A stretch of 64,000 bases of DNA from JBBROS01 sp038229135 (GTDB lineage: Bacteria; Pseudomonadota; Alphaproteobacteria; Acetobacterales; Acetobacteraceae). The notes beneath the pieces are model-generated. The model was not told where the DNA came from. It did not search any database and saw nothing but the letters and a program-made list of their open reading frames with translations. Both the position numbers and the translations under genes were made by a program. The DNA lies in contig JBBROS010000001.1 in NCBI GenBank assembly GCA_038229135.1, forward strand, positions 124,001-188,000, in the 5' to 3' direction. Positions 15,999 through 24,216 of this stretch are shown piece after piece (the first letter of the stretch is position 1; every line of letters begins with the position of its first letter).

Positions 15999-17141
15999 CT
16001 ACGCTCGCCCTGGCGAGCCCAGACCGCGTGTGGCCGGGATCGCCAGCGCACACAGCCCCGCCATGCCCCAGAACGCCCCGGCGCCGAACCGGGCATAGAG
16101 CGGCCCGGCGGCCACCGTCATCACCACCGACACGGCACCGACCGCGAACGAGCCGTAGATGGCCTGCGCCGTCGCGGCCAGCCCCGCCGGCACCACCCGC
16201 GCGATCGTCTGCACGCACGCCAGGTGGAGCAACGCGAAGGTGAACCCATGCAGCGGCTCCACGAGCGCCAAGACCCCGAACGCGCTCGTCTGCGCCACCG
16301 CGACCCAGCGCACCACCCCGGCCAGCGCCGACACGGCGAGCGCCCGCCCCGGCCCCAACCGCCGCAACAGCGCCGGCCCGACCAGCACGAACACCACCAC
16401 CTCGGCCGCAACCGACAGCGCCCACAACACCCCGCACTCCCGCGCCGACAGCCCAGCCGCCTGCCAGCGGATCACCGCGAACACGTCGTGCATCGCATGG
16501 CTGCCGCTCACGAGCGCCGCCACGAGCATCAACTGCAAATAGGGGCGCGACCGGAGCAACGCCCGCCCGGACGGCAGGGAAGCACCCTTCGCCGGGTTGA
16601 GGCCGATCCGCGGCAAGACGAGGGCCACGCAGGCCGCCAACAGCAGCAACGAGGCATTCAGCCAGACCACCCCCCCGAGCCCGGTCGCCCCGATCAGCTC
16701 GCCCGACCCCAGCACGCCCAGGATGAAAGCCGCCGAAGCCGCCCCCCGCACCCAACCGTAGCTGAACGCCCGCCCGCCATCCGAAGCCTGGATGATGAGC
16801 GCGTCCGCCACCGGCGTGACCGGCGACAGCACGGCCGCATGCAGCACGCTCACCAGCATCAGCAGGAAAAACCCCCGCGCGGGGCCATACGAGGCCGCCA
16901 CCACGGACGACGCGGCGACAAGCCCGGTCAGCACCAGCCACGGCCGCCCCGACCAGTCCGCGACCCACCCTCCCAACGGCCCGGCCCCGAGCCGCACCAC
17001 GCCGCCTGCGGCCAGCACCAGCCCGAGCTCGCCTGGGGCCAACCCATAGCTCTGAAACAGAGCCGGCATGAACGGCGACGCAGCGCCGAAGCCGGCAAAC
17101 AGCACGCCATAGAACAGGATGAACCGAAGGAGGATGGACAT
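15999..17141 (-). CDS. MFS transporter, MFS_1-like (HcaT/nucleoside-symporter type)
   Basis: A 380-residue protein with about 12 hydrophobic segments and no signal peptide. It opens LLRFILFYGVLFAGFGAASP, and has the loop GGWVADWSGRPW after helix 2 (MFS motif A variant). The residues VADALIIQ, FSYGWVRGAASAAF and VLWALSVAAEVVVF are typical of the HcaT-like PF12832 subgroup. Substrate unknown. A small membrane-protein gene lies 6 bases upstream on the same strand. Confidence 0.8.
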   Translation of the reverse strand: MSILLRFILFYGVLFAGFGAASPFMPALFQSYGLAPGELGLVLAAGGVVRLGAGPLGGWVADWSGRPWLVLTGLVAASSVVAASYGPARGFFLLMLVSVLHAAVLSPVTPVADALIIQASDGGRAFSYGWVRGAASAAFILGVLGSGELIGATGLGGVVWLNASLLLLAACVALVLPRIGLNPAKGASLPSGRALLRSRPYLQLMLVAALVSGSHAMHDVFAVIRWQAAGLSARECGVLWALSVAAEVVVFVLVGPALLRRLGPGRALAVSALAGVVRWVAVAQTSAFGVLALVEPLHGFTFALLHLACVQTIARVVPAGLAATAQAIYGSFAVGAVSVVMTVAAGPLYARFGAGAFWGMAGLCALAIPATRGLGSPGRA

Positions 17142-17147
17142 GCCCGC

Positions 17148-17339
17148 TCAGTTCGCGAGCCGCAACGCGCCGCCCACCAGCAGCGCCAGCGCCAACAAGC
17201 TCAGCCCCGCCCCCACGCTCACCACCGCCGTCAGCGCTGGATTGCGGAAGGCCGTGAACAGCTTCAGATCCGCGCCCACCTGGAACGGTGGGAGCGCCCC
17301 GGCCAAGCCGGCATGAACATCGGCGAATGCAGGAGGCAT
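17148..17339 (-). CDS. Small predicted membrane protein
   Basis: A 63-residue protein: a polar first half (MPPAFADVHAGLAG...) and one hydrophobic helix near the C terminus (ALTAVVSVGAGLSLLALALL). I do not recognise it. The ATG at 17339 is preceded by GAGGG 8-12 bases upstream, and the stop lies 6 bases before the MFS start, so the two are probably co-transcribed. It could be a non-conserved reading frame. Confidence 0.45.
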   Translation of the reverse strand: MPPAFADVHAGLAGALPPFQVGADLKLFTAFRNPALTAVVSVGAGLSLLALALLVGGALRLAN

Positions 17340-17441
17340 GCGGCAACCCTCGATGGTTGCCGCGCAAAACGCAGGCGATCGGACAAGGTGCCGAACAGCG
17401 CAGGACACGACTGCGCGGCCCACCATACGCGGACCCGGAGA

Positions 17442-17516
<75 letters not shown>

Positions 17517-17629
17517 GCCGGGCACGCCGCGGGTATAGGCGGTGCCGCAACCGGGGGTCAACTGGTGCGAGCCCCAAGCTGGACAACCCGGCCGAACCTC
17601 ACCAGCATGGCCCGCAAGGGAGAGAAACC

Positions 17630-18652
17630 ATGCTGCCACGCCGGATCGCCCTCGCGGTGCTCGCGACCATTCTCCTCGCCACACCCGCCCGCGCCGTCGA
17701 TCAGACCCTCGTGGACGCCGCCCGGAAGGAAGGCACCGTCGTCTGGTACTCCGGCCTCATCGTCAACCAGGCCGTCCGCCCCCTCTCCGAGGCGTTCGAG
17801 AAGCGCTACCCCGGCATCAAGGTCCAGGGCTCCCGCCTCACCAGCTCCGAGCTGGCGCTCAAGGCCATCAACGAGGCCCGCGCCGGCCGTCCCCAGGCGG
17901 ATGTGTTCGACGGCACCTCGCTCGTGTTCCGCCTCCAGGCCGCCGGCATCGTCGAGCCCTACCGCGCGGAGGCCGCTCGGACCTTCCCCGAAGGCAGCGT
18001 GGACCCCGCTGGCTACTGGACGGCGCTGAACACCTACATCCTCACCCCTGCCATCAACACCGAACTGGTGCCCGACCCGCCCCAGACGCTGGACGACCTG
18101 CTGGACCCGAAATGGCGCGGCCGCCTCGCCTGGACCAACGACCTCACCACCGCAGGCCCTCCCGGCTTCATCGCCAACCTGCTGCTCAGCCGCGGCAAGG
18201 AGGAGGGCATGGCCTATCTCAAGCGCCTTGCCGCCCAGCGCATCGTCAACGTGCCCGCCGCCCAGCGGGTCGTGCTGGACCAGGTCATCGCCGGCCAATA
18301 CCCGGCCGCGCTCATGACCTTCAACTACCACTCCGTCATCAGCGCCGCCGAGGGCGCCCCGGTCCGCTGGCTCCCGCTCGAGCCCGCGCTGCAGATGCCC
18401 AACGCCGTTGGCCTCATCAGGAACGCGCCCCACCCCAACGCCGGCCGCCTCCTCCTCGAGTTCCTGCTCGGCCCCGAGGGCCAGGCCGTGATCCGGGACG
18501 CCAACTATCTCCCCTCCAACCCGGCCATCGCCCCGCGCGACCCCAAGCTCCTGCCCGGCGCCGGCGGTTTCAAGGTGACCGTCATCACGCCCGAGATGAT
18601 GGCAGCCCACCTCGAGGAGTGGGTCGCGGTGTACAACGAACTGTTCAAGTGA
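17630..18652 (+). CDS. ABC transporter periplasmic binding protein, ferric-iron class
   Basis: A 340-residue exported binding protein with a signal peptide ending PARA-V (residue 23). EGTVVWYSGLIVNQAVRPLS and the following EKRYPGIKV are typical of the FbpA/AfuA/PotD-like type-2 periplasmic proteins, as is DLLDPKWRGRLAW. The three-gene order with a double-length permease and an ATPase is the ferric-iron (fbp/afu/sfu) arrangement; related systems carry phosphonates, thiamine or spermidine, so the cargo is inferred. The ribosome site AGGGAGAG precedes the ATG at 17630. Confidence 0.85.
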   Translation: MLPRRIALAVLATILLATPARAVDQTLVDAARKEGTVVWYSGLIVNQAVRPLSEAFEKRYPGIKVQGSRLTSSELALKAINEARAGRPQADVFDGTSLVFRLQAAGIVEPYRAEAARTFPEGSVDPAGYWTALNTYILTPAINTELVPDPPQTLDDLLDPKWRGRLAWTNDLTTAGPPGFIANLLLSRGKEEGMAYLKRLAAQRIVNVPAAQRVVLDQVIAGQYPAALMTFNYHSVISAAEGAPVRWLPLEPALQMPNAVGLIRNAPHPNAGRLLLEFLLGPEGQAVIRDANYLPSNPAIAPRDPKLLPGAGGFKVTVITPEMMAAHLEEWVAVYNELFK

Positions 18653-20373
18653 CGGCCCTCGCGCCCGCCGTCGCACGAGTCGCCCGCCGCGCCGGCCCCG
18701 CCTGGCCCCTCACGCTCGCCACCGCGCTGCTGCTCGCCGCCCTCGTCCTGCCGCCGCTCGCCGTGCTGCTCCAGGTCAGCCTGACCGACCCGAACCTCGA
18801 CGGCAGCCCCGGCGCCCTCACGCTTCGCCACTACGCACAGCTGCTGGACGACCCGCACCTCCTGGCCAGCGCCGCCAACTCGCTCGTGTTCGCCGCCTGC
18901 GCCACCGCGCTCTCGCTCGTGCTTGGCGCCGCCCTCGCCTGGCTCGTGGAGCGCACCGACGCACCGCTGAAGCCGCTCGCCACACTCACCACCATCGTCA
19001 GCCTCGGCACGCCCTACATCCTGTACGTCACCGCCTGGCTCTACCTCCTGGGCCGCGCCGGGCCGTTCAACGAGGCGTGGCGCAACCTGGGCGGCGCAGG
19101 CAACCTCGTCGACCCCTACTCGCTGCCGGGCATGATCCTCATCGAGGGGTTCCTCTGGTCCCCGCTCGTGTTCCTCCTGCTCTCGGCCACGTTCCGGGCC
19201 GCCAACGCCGAGATGGAGGAGGCCGCCCGCATGGCCGGCGCCTCCATTGCCGCCACGCTCTGGCGCATCTCGCTCCGCCTCGCCTGGCCCGCCATCCTCG
19301 CGCTCGCCCTGTTCGTGTTCATCCGCAACCTCGAGGCGTTCGACGTGCCCGTGCTCGTCGGCACGCCAGGGCGCATCAGCCTGCTGACCACCGACATCTA
19401 CCTCGCCACCAAGGAGGTCCCGCCCCGGCTGGGCCACGCCAGCGCCTTCTCCATGGTGCTCGTGCTGGTCGTGGCAGGCCTGCTCGTGCTCTACGGCCGC
19501 CTCGCGCGCCGGGCGGAGGCGTTTGCGAGCGTCACGGGCAAGGGCTTCCGGCCGCGCCCCTTCGCCCTCGGCCGCGCCAGGCCGGTCGCCGGGCTGCTGA
19601 TCGCGGTCAACTTCGTGCTGGTTCTGGGCCTGCCCTTGCTGGCGCTGCTGTGGGTGTCGGCGAGCCCCTTCTTGCGCCCCATGCGCTGGGCCGGCCTGCC
19701 GTCGCTCACCTGGAAGCACTACCGCGCCGTGTTCAGCGTGCCGGCCTACGTGGACCTGGCGCTGCACACCATCCTCGCCGCCGCCGCCGCCGCCACCGCC
19801 GCGGTCGCCATCACCGCCATCGCCGCCTGGCTCGCCGCCCGCCGCCACCCGGGCGGCCCGGTGCTCGACCAGCTCGCCACCCTGCCGCTGGTGTTCCCGG
19901 GCATCGTGCTCGGCGTCGCGCTCATGGAGCTCTCGCTGCGACTCCCGTTCCCGCTCTACGGCACCGTGAGCCTCATCGCGATCGGCTTCACCATCCGCTA
20001 CATGCCATACGGCATGCGCTACGCCTACGCCGGCGTGCTGCAGCTGCACCGCGAGCTCGAGGAGGCCGCGGGCCTCTCCGGCGCCGGGCCGCTCGGCACC
20101 CTGCGGCGGGTCGTCGTGCCCCTGCTCTCCCCGGCGCTGGCCGCCGCCTGGTTGTTCATCTTCCTCATCGCCGCGAAGGAGCTCTCGATGGCCGTGCTCC
20201 TCGCCGGCCCGGGCTCGCAGACGATGGCGGTCGCCATGTTCGACCTCTGGTCCAACGGCCAGGGCGGCGAACTGGCCGCGCTCGGCCTCGTCTGGGCTGC
20301 CCTGATGACGCTCGTCGCCACCGCCTTCCACCTGCTGGGCCGCCGCAGCGGCACAGCGGCCTACGGACGATGA
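18649..20373 (+). CDS. ABC transporter permease, two fused membrane domains
   Basis: A 574-residue FbpB-like permease with two BPD_transp_1 halves, each with about six transmembrane helices. Each half carries an EAA-type loop for the ATPase: EEAARMAGASIAATLWRISL (about residue 188) and EEAAGLSGAGPLGTLRRVV (about 470). It begins at a GTG (18649) that overlaps the stop of the binding-protein gene (GTGA); no good start lies nearer the first helix, and the next gene overlaps its end (ATGATGA). Confidence 0.9.
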   Translation: MTALAPAVARVARRAGPAWPLTLATALLLAALVLPPLAVLLQVSLTDPNLDGSPGALTLRHYAQLLDDPHLLASAANSLVFAACATALSLVLGAALAWLVERTDAPLKPLATLTTIVSLGTPYILYVTAWLYLLGRAGPFNEAWRNLGGAGNLVDPYSLPGMILIEGFLWSPLVFLLLSATFRAANAEMEEAARMAGASIAATLWRISLRLAWPAILALALFVFIRNLEAFDVPVLVGTPGRISLLTTDIYLATKEVPPRLGHASAFSMVLVLVVAGLLVLYGRLARRAEAFASVTGKGFRPRPFALGRARPVAGLLIAVNFVLVLGLPLLALLWVSASPFLRPMRWAGLPSLTWKHYRAVFSVPAYVDLALHTILAAAAAATAAVAITAIAAWLAARRHPGGPVLDQLATLPLVFPGIVLGVALMELSLRLPFPLYGTVSLIAIGFTIRYMPYGMRYAYAGVLQLHRELEEAAGLSGAGPLGTLRRVVVPLLSPALAAAWLFIFLIAAKELSMAVLLAGPGSQTMAVAMFDLWSNGQGGELAALGLVWAALMTLVATAFHLLGRRSGTAAYGR

Positions 20374-21491
20374 TGAAACCGCCCCCGCCCGACGCGACCC
20401 TCGCCGTAAGCGGACTGCGCAAGATCTATCCGGGTGGGCAGGGCGGCGTGCACGAGGCCGGCTTCACCCTCACCCCCGGAACCTTCTTTACCCTTCTCGG
20501 CCCCAGCGGCTGCGGCAAGACCACGACGCTCCGCAGCATCGCCGGGCTCGAACGCCCCGATGCCGGCCGCATCGCCCTCGGCGACCGCGTGTTCTTCGAC
20601 GCCGCGGCCGGGCTCGAGGTGCCGCTGGACCGCCGCCAGATCGGCATGGTGTTCCAGTCCTACGCGATCTGGCCGCACATGACCGTGTTCGAGAACGTCG
20701 CCTTCCCACTCCGCGTCGCGCGTGACCGCCGCTTCAGCCGCGCCGAGATCGCCGCCAGCGTCGGCCAGGCGCTCGAGACCGTCGGCCTCGCCGCCTTCGC
20801 CGCCCGCCCGGCCACCCGCCTCTCCGGCGGCCAGCAGCAGCGCGTCGCCCTGGCCCGCGCCATCCTCCGCGCGCCGCGCCTGCTGCTGCTCGACGAGCCC
20901 CTCAGCAACCTCGACGCCGCGCTGCGCGAGGAGATGCGCACCGAACTCAAGCGCCTCCAACGCCAGCTCGGCCTCACCACGGTGTATGTCACGCACGACC
21001 AGGCCGAGGCGCTGGAGCTCAGCGACACCATCGCGGTCATGCAGGCAGGCCGCGTCGTGCAGATGGGCCCGCCCCGCGACATCTACCTCCGCCCCCGCAA
21101 CCGCTTCGTGGCCAGCTTCGTCGGCGCCACCAACCTGCTCGACGCCGCCGCCCCCGAAGCCGTCGCCGCCGGCGCGATCGGCCCCGCCACGCTCTCCAGC
21201 GGCCAGGTTCTGCAAGCCACCTACCCCGAAGCCGCCCGCCCGGGCACCCGCATCGCCCTCAGCATCCGCCCCGAAGCCCTCTTCCCCGGCCCGGCCCCGG
21301 ACGGCTGGAACCGCCTCGAAGCCACCGTCGAGACCGCCGGCTTCCTCGGCAACCTGAACCGCTACAAGACGCGCCTCGGCAACACCCAACTCCACCTCAG
21401 CACCAGCCCCGAAACCCTGCTCGAGCCAGGCTGCCCCGTCACCCTCCACGTCTCCCCAGCCAACACACTCGCGCTCCAGGAGCACCCTTGA
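20370..21491 (+). CDS. ABC transporter ATP-binding protein, FbpC/PotA-like
   Basis: A 373-residue ATPase powering the upstream importer. Walker A GPSGCGKTT (residues about 47-55), Q-loop MVFQSYAIWPHMTVFENV, signature LSGGQQQR, Walker B LLLLDEPLSNLDA and switch histidine VYVTHDQAEALELSD are all present. The C-terminal 130 residues form a TOBE-type regulatory domain (RIALSIRPEALFPG). Complete by length and motifs. The downstream gene begins in a palindromic repeat. Confidence 0.92.
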   Translation: MMKPPPPDATLAVSGLRKIYPGGQGGVHEAGFTLTPGTFFTLLGPSGCGKTTTLRSIAGLERPDAGRIALGDRVFFDAAAGLEVPLDRRQIGMVFQSYAIWPHMTVFENVAFPLRVARDRRFSRAEIAASVGQALETVGLAAFAARPATRLSGGQQQRVALARAILRAPRLLLLDEPLSNLDAALREEMRTELKRLQRQLGLTTVYVTHDQAEALELSDTIAVMQAGRVVQMGPPRDIYLRPRNRFVASFVGATNLLDAAAPEAVAAGAIGPATLSSGQVLQATYPEAARPGTRIALSIRPEALFPGPAPDGWNRLEATVETAGFLGNLNRYKTRLGNTQLHLSTSPETLLEPGCPVTLHVSPANTLALQEHP

Positions 21492-21505
21492 TGGACCTTC
21501 CTGTT

Positions 21506-21588
21506 CGAGAGCCGAAGGCGGGGCGATCCAGGGATCGGGCGGCTCGCTCGTCGTCCCCTGGATTACCAGGCTTCGCTCGAGATGGCGG
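21506..21588. repeat. Dispersed palindromic repeat, family A (decayed copy)
   Basis: Arms GAGAGCCGAAGGCGGGGCGA and CCAGGCTTCGCTCGAGAT flank a core with CCAGGG/CCCCTGG. It is the most diverged of six copies and overlaps the 5' extension of the frame that encodes the alpha/beta-hydrolase. Confidence 0.65.
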
Positions 21589-21613
21589 TCTGCGGCGGGC
21601 GGCACTCTTCCTC

Positions 21614-22444
21614 ATGGGCGCGCTCAGCCTCATCCTCCCCCTCATGGCACACGCCCAGCCCCGCCGCACCGAATACGTCTCCCGCAACGACGTCACCATC
21701 GAGACCTTCGTCGAGGGCACCGGGCCCGCCATCGTCATGCTTCCCTCCAGCGGCCGCGACGGCGCCGAGGATTTCGACCGGGTCGCGGCCACCCTCGCCG
21801 CCGCCGGGCACACCGTGCTCCGCCCGCAGCCCCGCGGCGCCATGGGCTCGCGCGGCCCCACCCAGGGCGCCAGCCTGCACGCCCTCGCCGACGACGTGGC
21901 CCTCGTCATCGAGCGGCTGGGAGGCGGCCGCGCCGTCATCGTCGGCCACGCGTTCGGCCACTTCGTCGCGCGGATGACCGCAGTGGACCACCCGAGGGCC
22001 GTCCGCGGCGTGGTGCTCGCCGCAGCCGCCGCCGCCAGCTACGCCGCCGAGATCGCCCGTACTCCCTACCTCGCCGGGAACCTCGCGCTGCCGGACGCCG
22101 AACGCCTCGCCGCCCTCCGCCTCGGCTTCTTCGCGCCGGGCCACGACCCCACCCCCTGGCTCCATGGCTGGTGGCCCGAGACGCAGCGCATGCAGGCCGA
22201 TAGCCGCGAAAAATCCGGCGTCCAGCAATCCGACTGGTGGCACGCCGGTGCCGCCCCGCTGCTTGAGCTCATCCCCGCCCTCGACCCGTTCAAGCCTCGC
22301 GACAAATGGGGGGAGCTCGCCCAAGCCTACGGCGCCCGGGTCACCACGGTCGTCATCCCCGACAGCAGCCACGCCCTTTTTCCCGAGCAACCCGGCGCGG
22401 TGGCCGAGGCAATGATGGCTTGGGTCAGGACGCTGCCACCGTGA
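21614..22444 (+). CDS. Exported alpha/beta-hydrolase-fold protein with Ala at the nucleophile elbow
   Basis: A 276-residue protein with a probable signal peptide (MGALSLILPLMAHAQ) and an alpha/beta-hydrolase fold: oxyanion region IVMLPSSGRDGAEDFD, elbow VIVGHAFGHFVAR and final histidine block IPDSSHALFPEQPG. The usual elbow G-H-S-x-G reads G-H-A-F-G, so the standard serine nucleophile is missing; I have the impression that other relatives share this. The frame stays open back to 21488, but that extension is repeat-derived, so I place the start at 21614. A CTG-type start about 30 bases earlier would give a longer, more basic signal peptide. Confidence 0.7.
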   Translation: MGALSLILPLMAHAQPRRTEYVSRNDVTIETFVEGTGPAIVMLPSSGRDGAEDFDRVAATLAAAGHTVLRPQPRGAMGSRGPTQGASLHALADDVALVIERLGGGRAVIVGHAFGHFVARMTAVDHPRAVRGVVLAAAAAASYAAEIARTPYLAGNLALPDAERLAALRLGFFAPGHDPTPWLHGWWPETQRMQADSREKSGVQQSDWWHAGAAPLLELIPALDPFKPRDKWGELAQAYGARVTTVVIPDSSHALFPEQPGAVAEAMMAWVRTLPP

Positions 22445-22460
22445 CGCCCCGCCGCCTGGC

Positions 22461-22541
22461 CCCCCTCCCCCCAGCCCCCTCACGCAAGGGGAGGAGGAGT
22501 CGTCTTCCCCCCTCCCCTTGCGGGAGGGGCCGGGGGAGGGG
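22461..22541. repeat. Family B GC repeat, two units in inverted orientation
   Basis: A CCCCCTCC...ACGCAAGGGGAGGAGG unit followed after a few bases by CCCCTCCCCTTGCGGGAGGGG with a GCCGGGGGAGGGG tail. The second unit is close to the reverse complement of the first. It lies between the hydrolase and the CoA-ester operon. Confidence 0.65.
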
Positions 22542-22565
22542 TGACCACCAGCGCGGAGCCACGCG

Positions 22566-23498
22566 ATGACCGAGATCACCCTCTGCGAATGCTTCGCCCG
22601 GGACGGCCTGCAGCACGAGCCCACCCCGCTCCCCTCCCCGACGAAGATCGCCCTCATCGACGCCTTCACCCAGGCCGGATTCCCCCGCATCGAGGCCACC
22701 AGCTACAGCCACCCCACCCAGGTCCCGGGATTTGCCGATGCCGCCGAGGTGCTCCGCGGCATCACCCGCGCGCCCCGCGTGTTCTACAAAGCCACCCTGC
22801 CCAACCTCCGCGCGGCCCAGCGCGCCCGGGCAGACCTCGCCGCGGGCCACGGCGCCAACGAGCTCAGCCTGCTCGTCTCGGCCAGCGAAGGCCACACCGC
22901 GCTCAACCTCCGCACCACCCGCGCGGACCAGTGGTGCCGTATCGAGGACATGGTCGAGGAGGTCCGCGGCCACGCCCGCCTCGTCGGGGTCATCTCCGTC
23001 GCCTTCGGCTGCCCCATCGACGGCAGGGTCGACCCTCGGACCGTCATCGCGGACGCCGCCCGCTTCGCCGAGCTGGGCGTCGAGCTGGTGGCGATCGGCG
23101 ACACCATCGGCGTCGCCACCCCGCCCGCCGTCCGAACCCTGTTCGGCCGGCTGCAGGCCTCCGTTCCAAACGTCCGGTTCGTCGCGCACCTCCACGACAC
23201 CCGCGGCACCGGCATCGCCAACTGCCTTGCAGCACTCGAGGCGGGCTGCACCCACTTCGACACCGCGATGGGCGGCGTCGGCGGCCACCCGGCCACCACC
23301 CGATACGGCGAAGGCCGCACCGGCAACGTCGCGACGGAAGACCTCGTCGACCTCCTGCACGCCATGGGCGTCCAGACCGGCATCGACCGGGACCTCATGA
23401 TGCGCGCGTCCCGCCTCTGCGAAGAGGCCCTCGGCCGCCAGCTCGACTCGAAGGTCGCCCGAGCCGGCCAGCGTTTTTGGGAGCTCGCTCTTGCCTGA
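22566..23498 (+). CDS. HMG-CoA-lyase-like enzyme
   Basis: A 310-residue TIM-barrel protein of the HMGL/DRE family. The metal-site start CECFARDGLQ, the HLHDTRGTGIAN strand (His-x-His ligands) and the end loop MGGVGGHPATT followed by GRTGNVATEDLV are seen. In true HMG-CoA lyases the loop reads GGCP and its cysteine is catalytic; here it is GGHP, so the substrate or mechanism may differ. It heads a run of five genes for CoA-ester chemistry with overlaps or short gaps. A 3-hydroxy-3-methyl acyl-CoA or related compound is a plausible substrate; this is inference. Confidence 0.8.
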   Translation: MTEITLCECFARDGLQHEPTPLPSPTKIALIDAFTQAGFPRIEATSYSHPTQVPGFADAAEVLRGITRAPRVFYKATLPNLRAAQRARADLAAGHGANELSLLVSASEGHTALNLRTTRADQWCRIEDMVEEVRGHARLVGVISVAFGCPIDGRVDPRTVIADAARFAELGVELVAIGDTIGVATPPAVRTLFGRLQASVPNVRFVAHLHDTRGTGIANCLAALEAGCTHFDTAMGGVGGHPATTRYGEGRTGNVATEDLVDLLHAMGVQTGIDRDLMMRASRLCEEALGRQLDSKVARAGQRFWELALA

Positions 23499-24216
23499 CA
23501 CCTTCCACACCGAGGATCGCGGCCCCGTCCGCATCCTGTGGCTCGCCCGCCCGGACAAGCTCAACGCGCTCGACACCGTCCTCACCCAGGCCCTGCACGA
23601 CGGCCTTGTCGCGGCCGACCGGGACCATGGCATCCGCGCCTGCGTCCTCGCCGGCCGCGGCCGGGCCTTCTGCGCGGGCGCCGACCTCGCCGAGTTCAAG
23701 CACCTCACCCCGGACAACCACCAGGCCGTGCTGGACCGCGCGGCGCTCACCACCGCGACCCAAGCGCTCCTCCAGCGCATGTCCAAGCCCATCGTCAGCG
23801 CCGTCCAGGGCGCGGCCATGGGCGGCGGCGCCGGGCTCGCCATCGGCTGCGACATGATGGTGGCCGCGACCGACCTCCGCTTCGGCTACCCGGAGATGAA
23901 GCACTCCGTGGTGCCCGCCATCGTCATGACCGGCCTGCAGCGCCAGCTCCCGCGCAAGCTCGCCTTCGAGCTCGTAAGCCTCGGCCGCATCCTGGATGGC
24001 GCCGAAACCCACGCGGCCGGCCTGGCCAACCGCCTCGTGGCTCCCGAAGCGCTGCTCGACACCGCGCTCGAGATCGCCACCACCTGGGCCGCCGTCGCGC
24101 AAGCCGCCATGGCCGCGACGAAAAGCCTCTTCTATCGTGTTGCGGACCTGCCCACCGAAGCCGCCATGCGTGCCGGGCAGGACGTGAACGCCCTCATGCG
24201 CGCCTTCCGCAAGTGA
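23491..24216 (+). CDS. Enoyl-CoA hydratase/isomerase-family protein
   Basis: A 241-residue crotonase-fold protein. Oxyanion-hole segments are FCAGADLAEFK (residues about 62-72) and QGAAMGGGAGLAIGCD (about 107-122). The fold uses CoA-thioester substrates, but residue choice at the active site is too variable to name the reaction. It starts at a TTG (23491) overlapping the end of the lyase-like gene, with GGGAG 7-11 bases upstream. Confidence 0.85.
   Translation: MPDTFHTEDRGPVRILWLARPDKLNALDTVLTQALHDGLVAADRDHGIRACVLAGRGRAFCAGADLAEFKHLTPDNHQAVLDRAALTTATQALLQRMSKPIVSAVQGAAMGGGAGLAIGCDMMVAATDLRFGYPEMKHSVVPAIVMTGLQRQLPRKLAFELVSLGRILDGAETHAAGLANRLVAPEALLDTALEIATTWAAVAQAAMAATKSLFYRVADLPTEAAMRAGQDVNALMRAFRK

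Noticed and set aside
17542..18648. Long N-terminal extension of the ABC permease frame
   Set aside because: The frame overlaps the entire binding-protein gene in another phase; the GTG at 18649 overlapping the previous stop is the sensible start.
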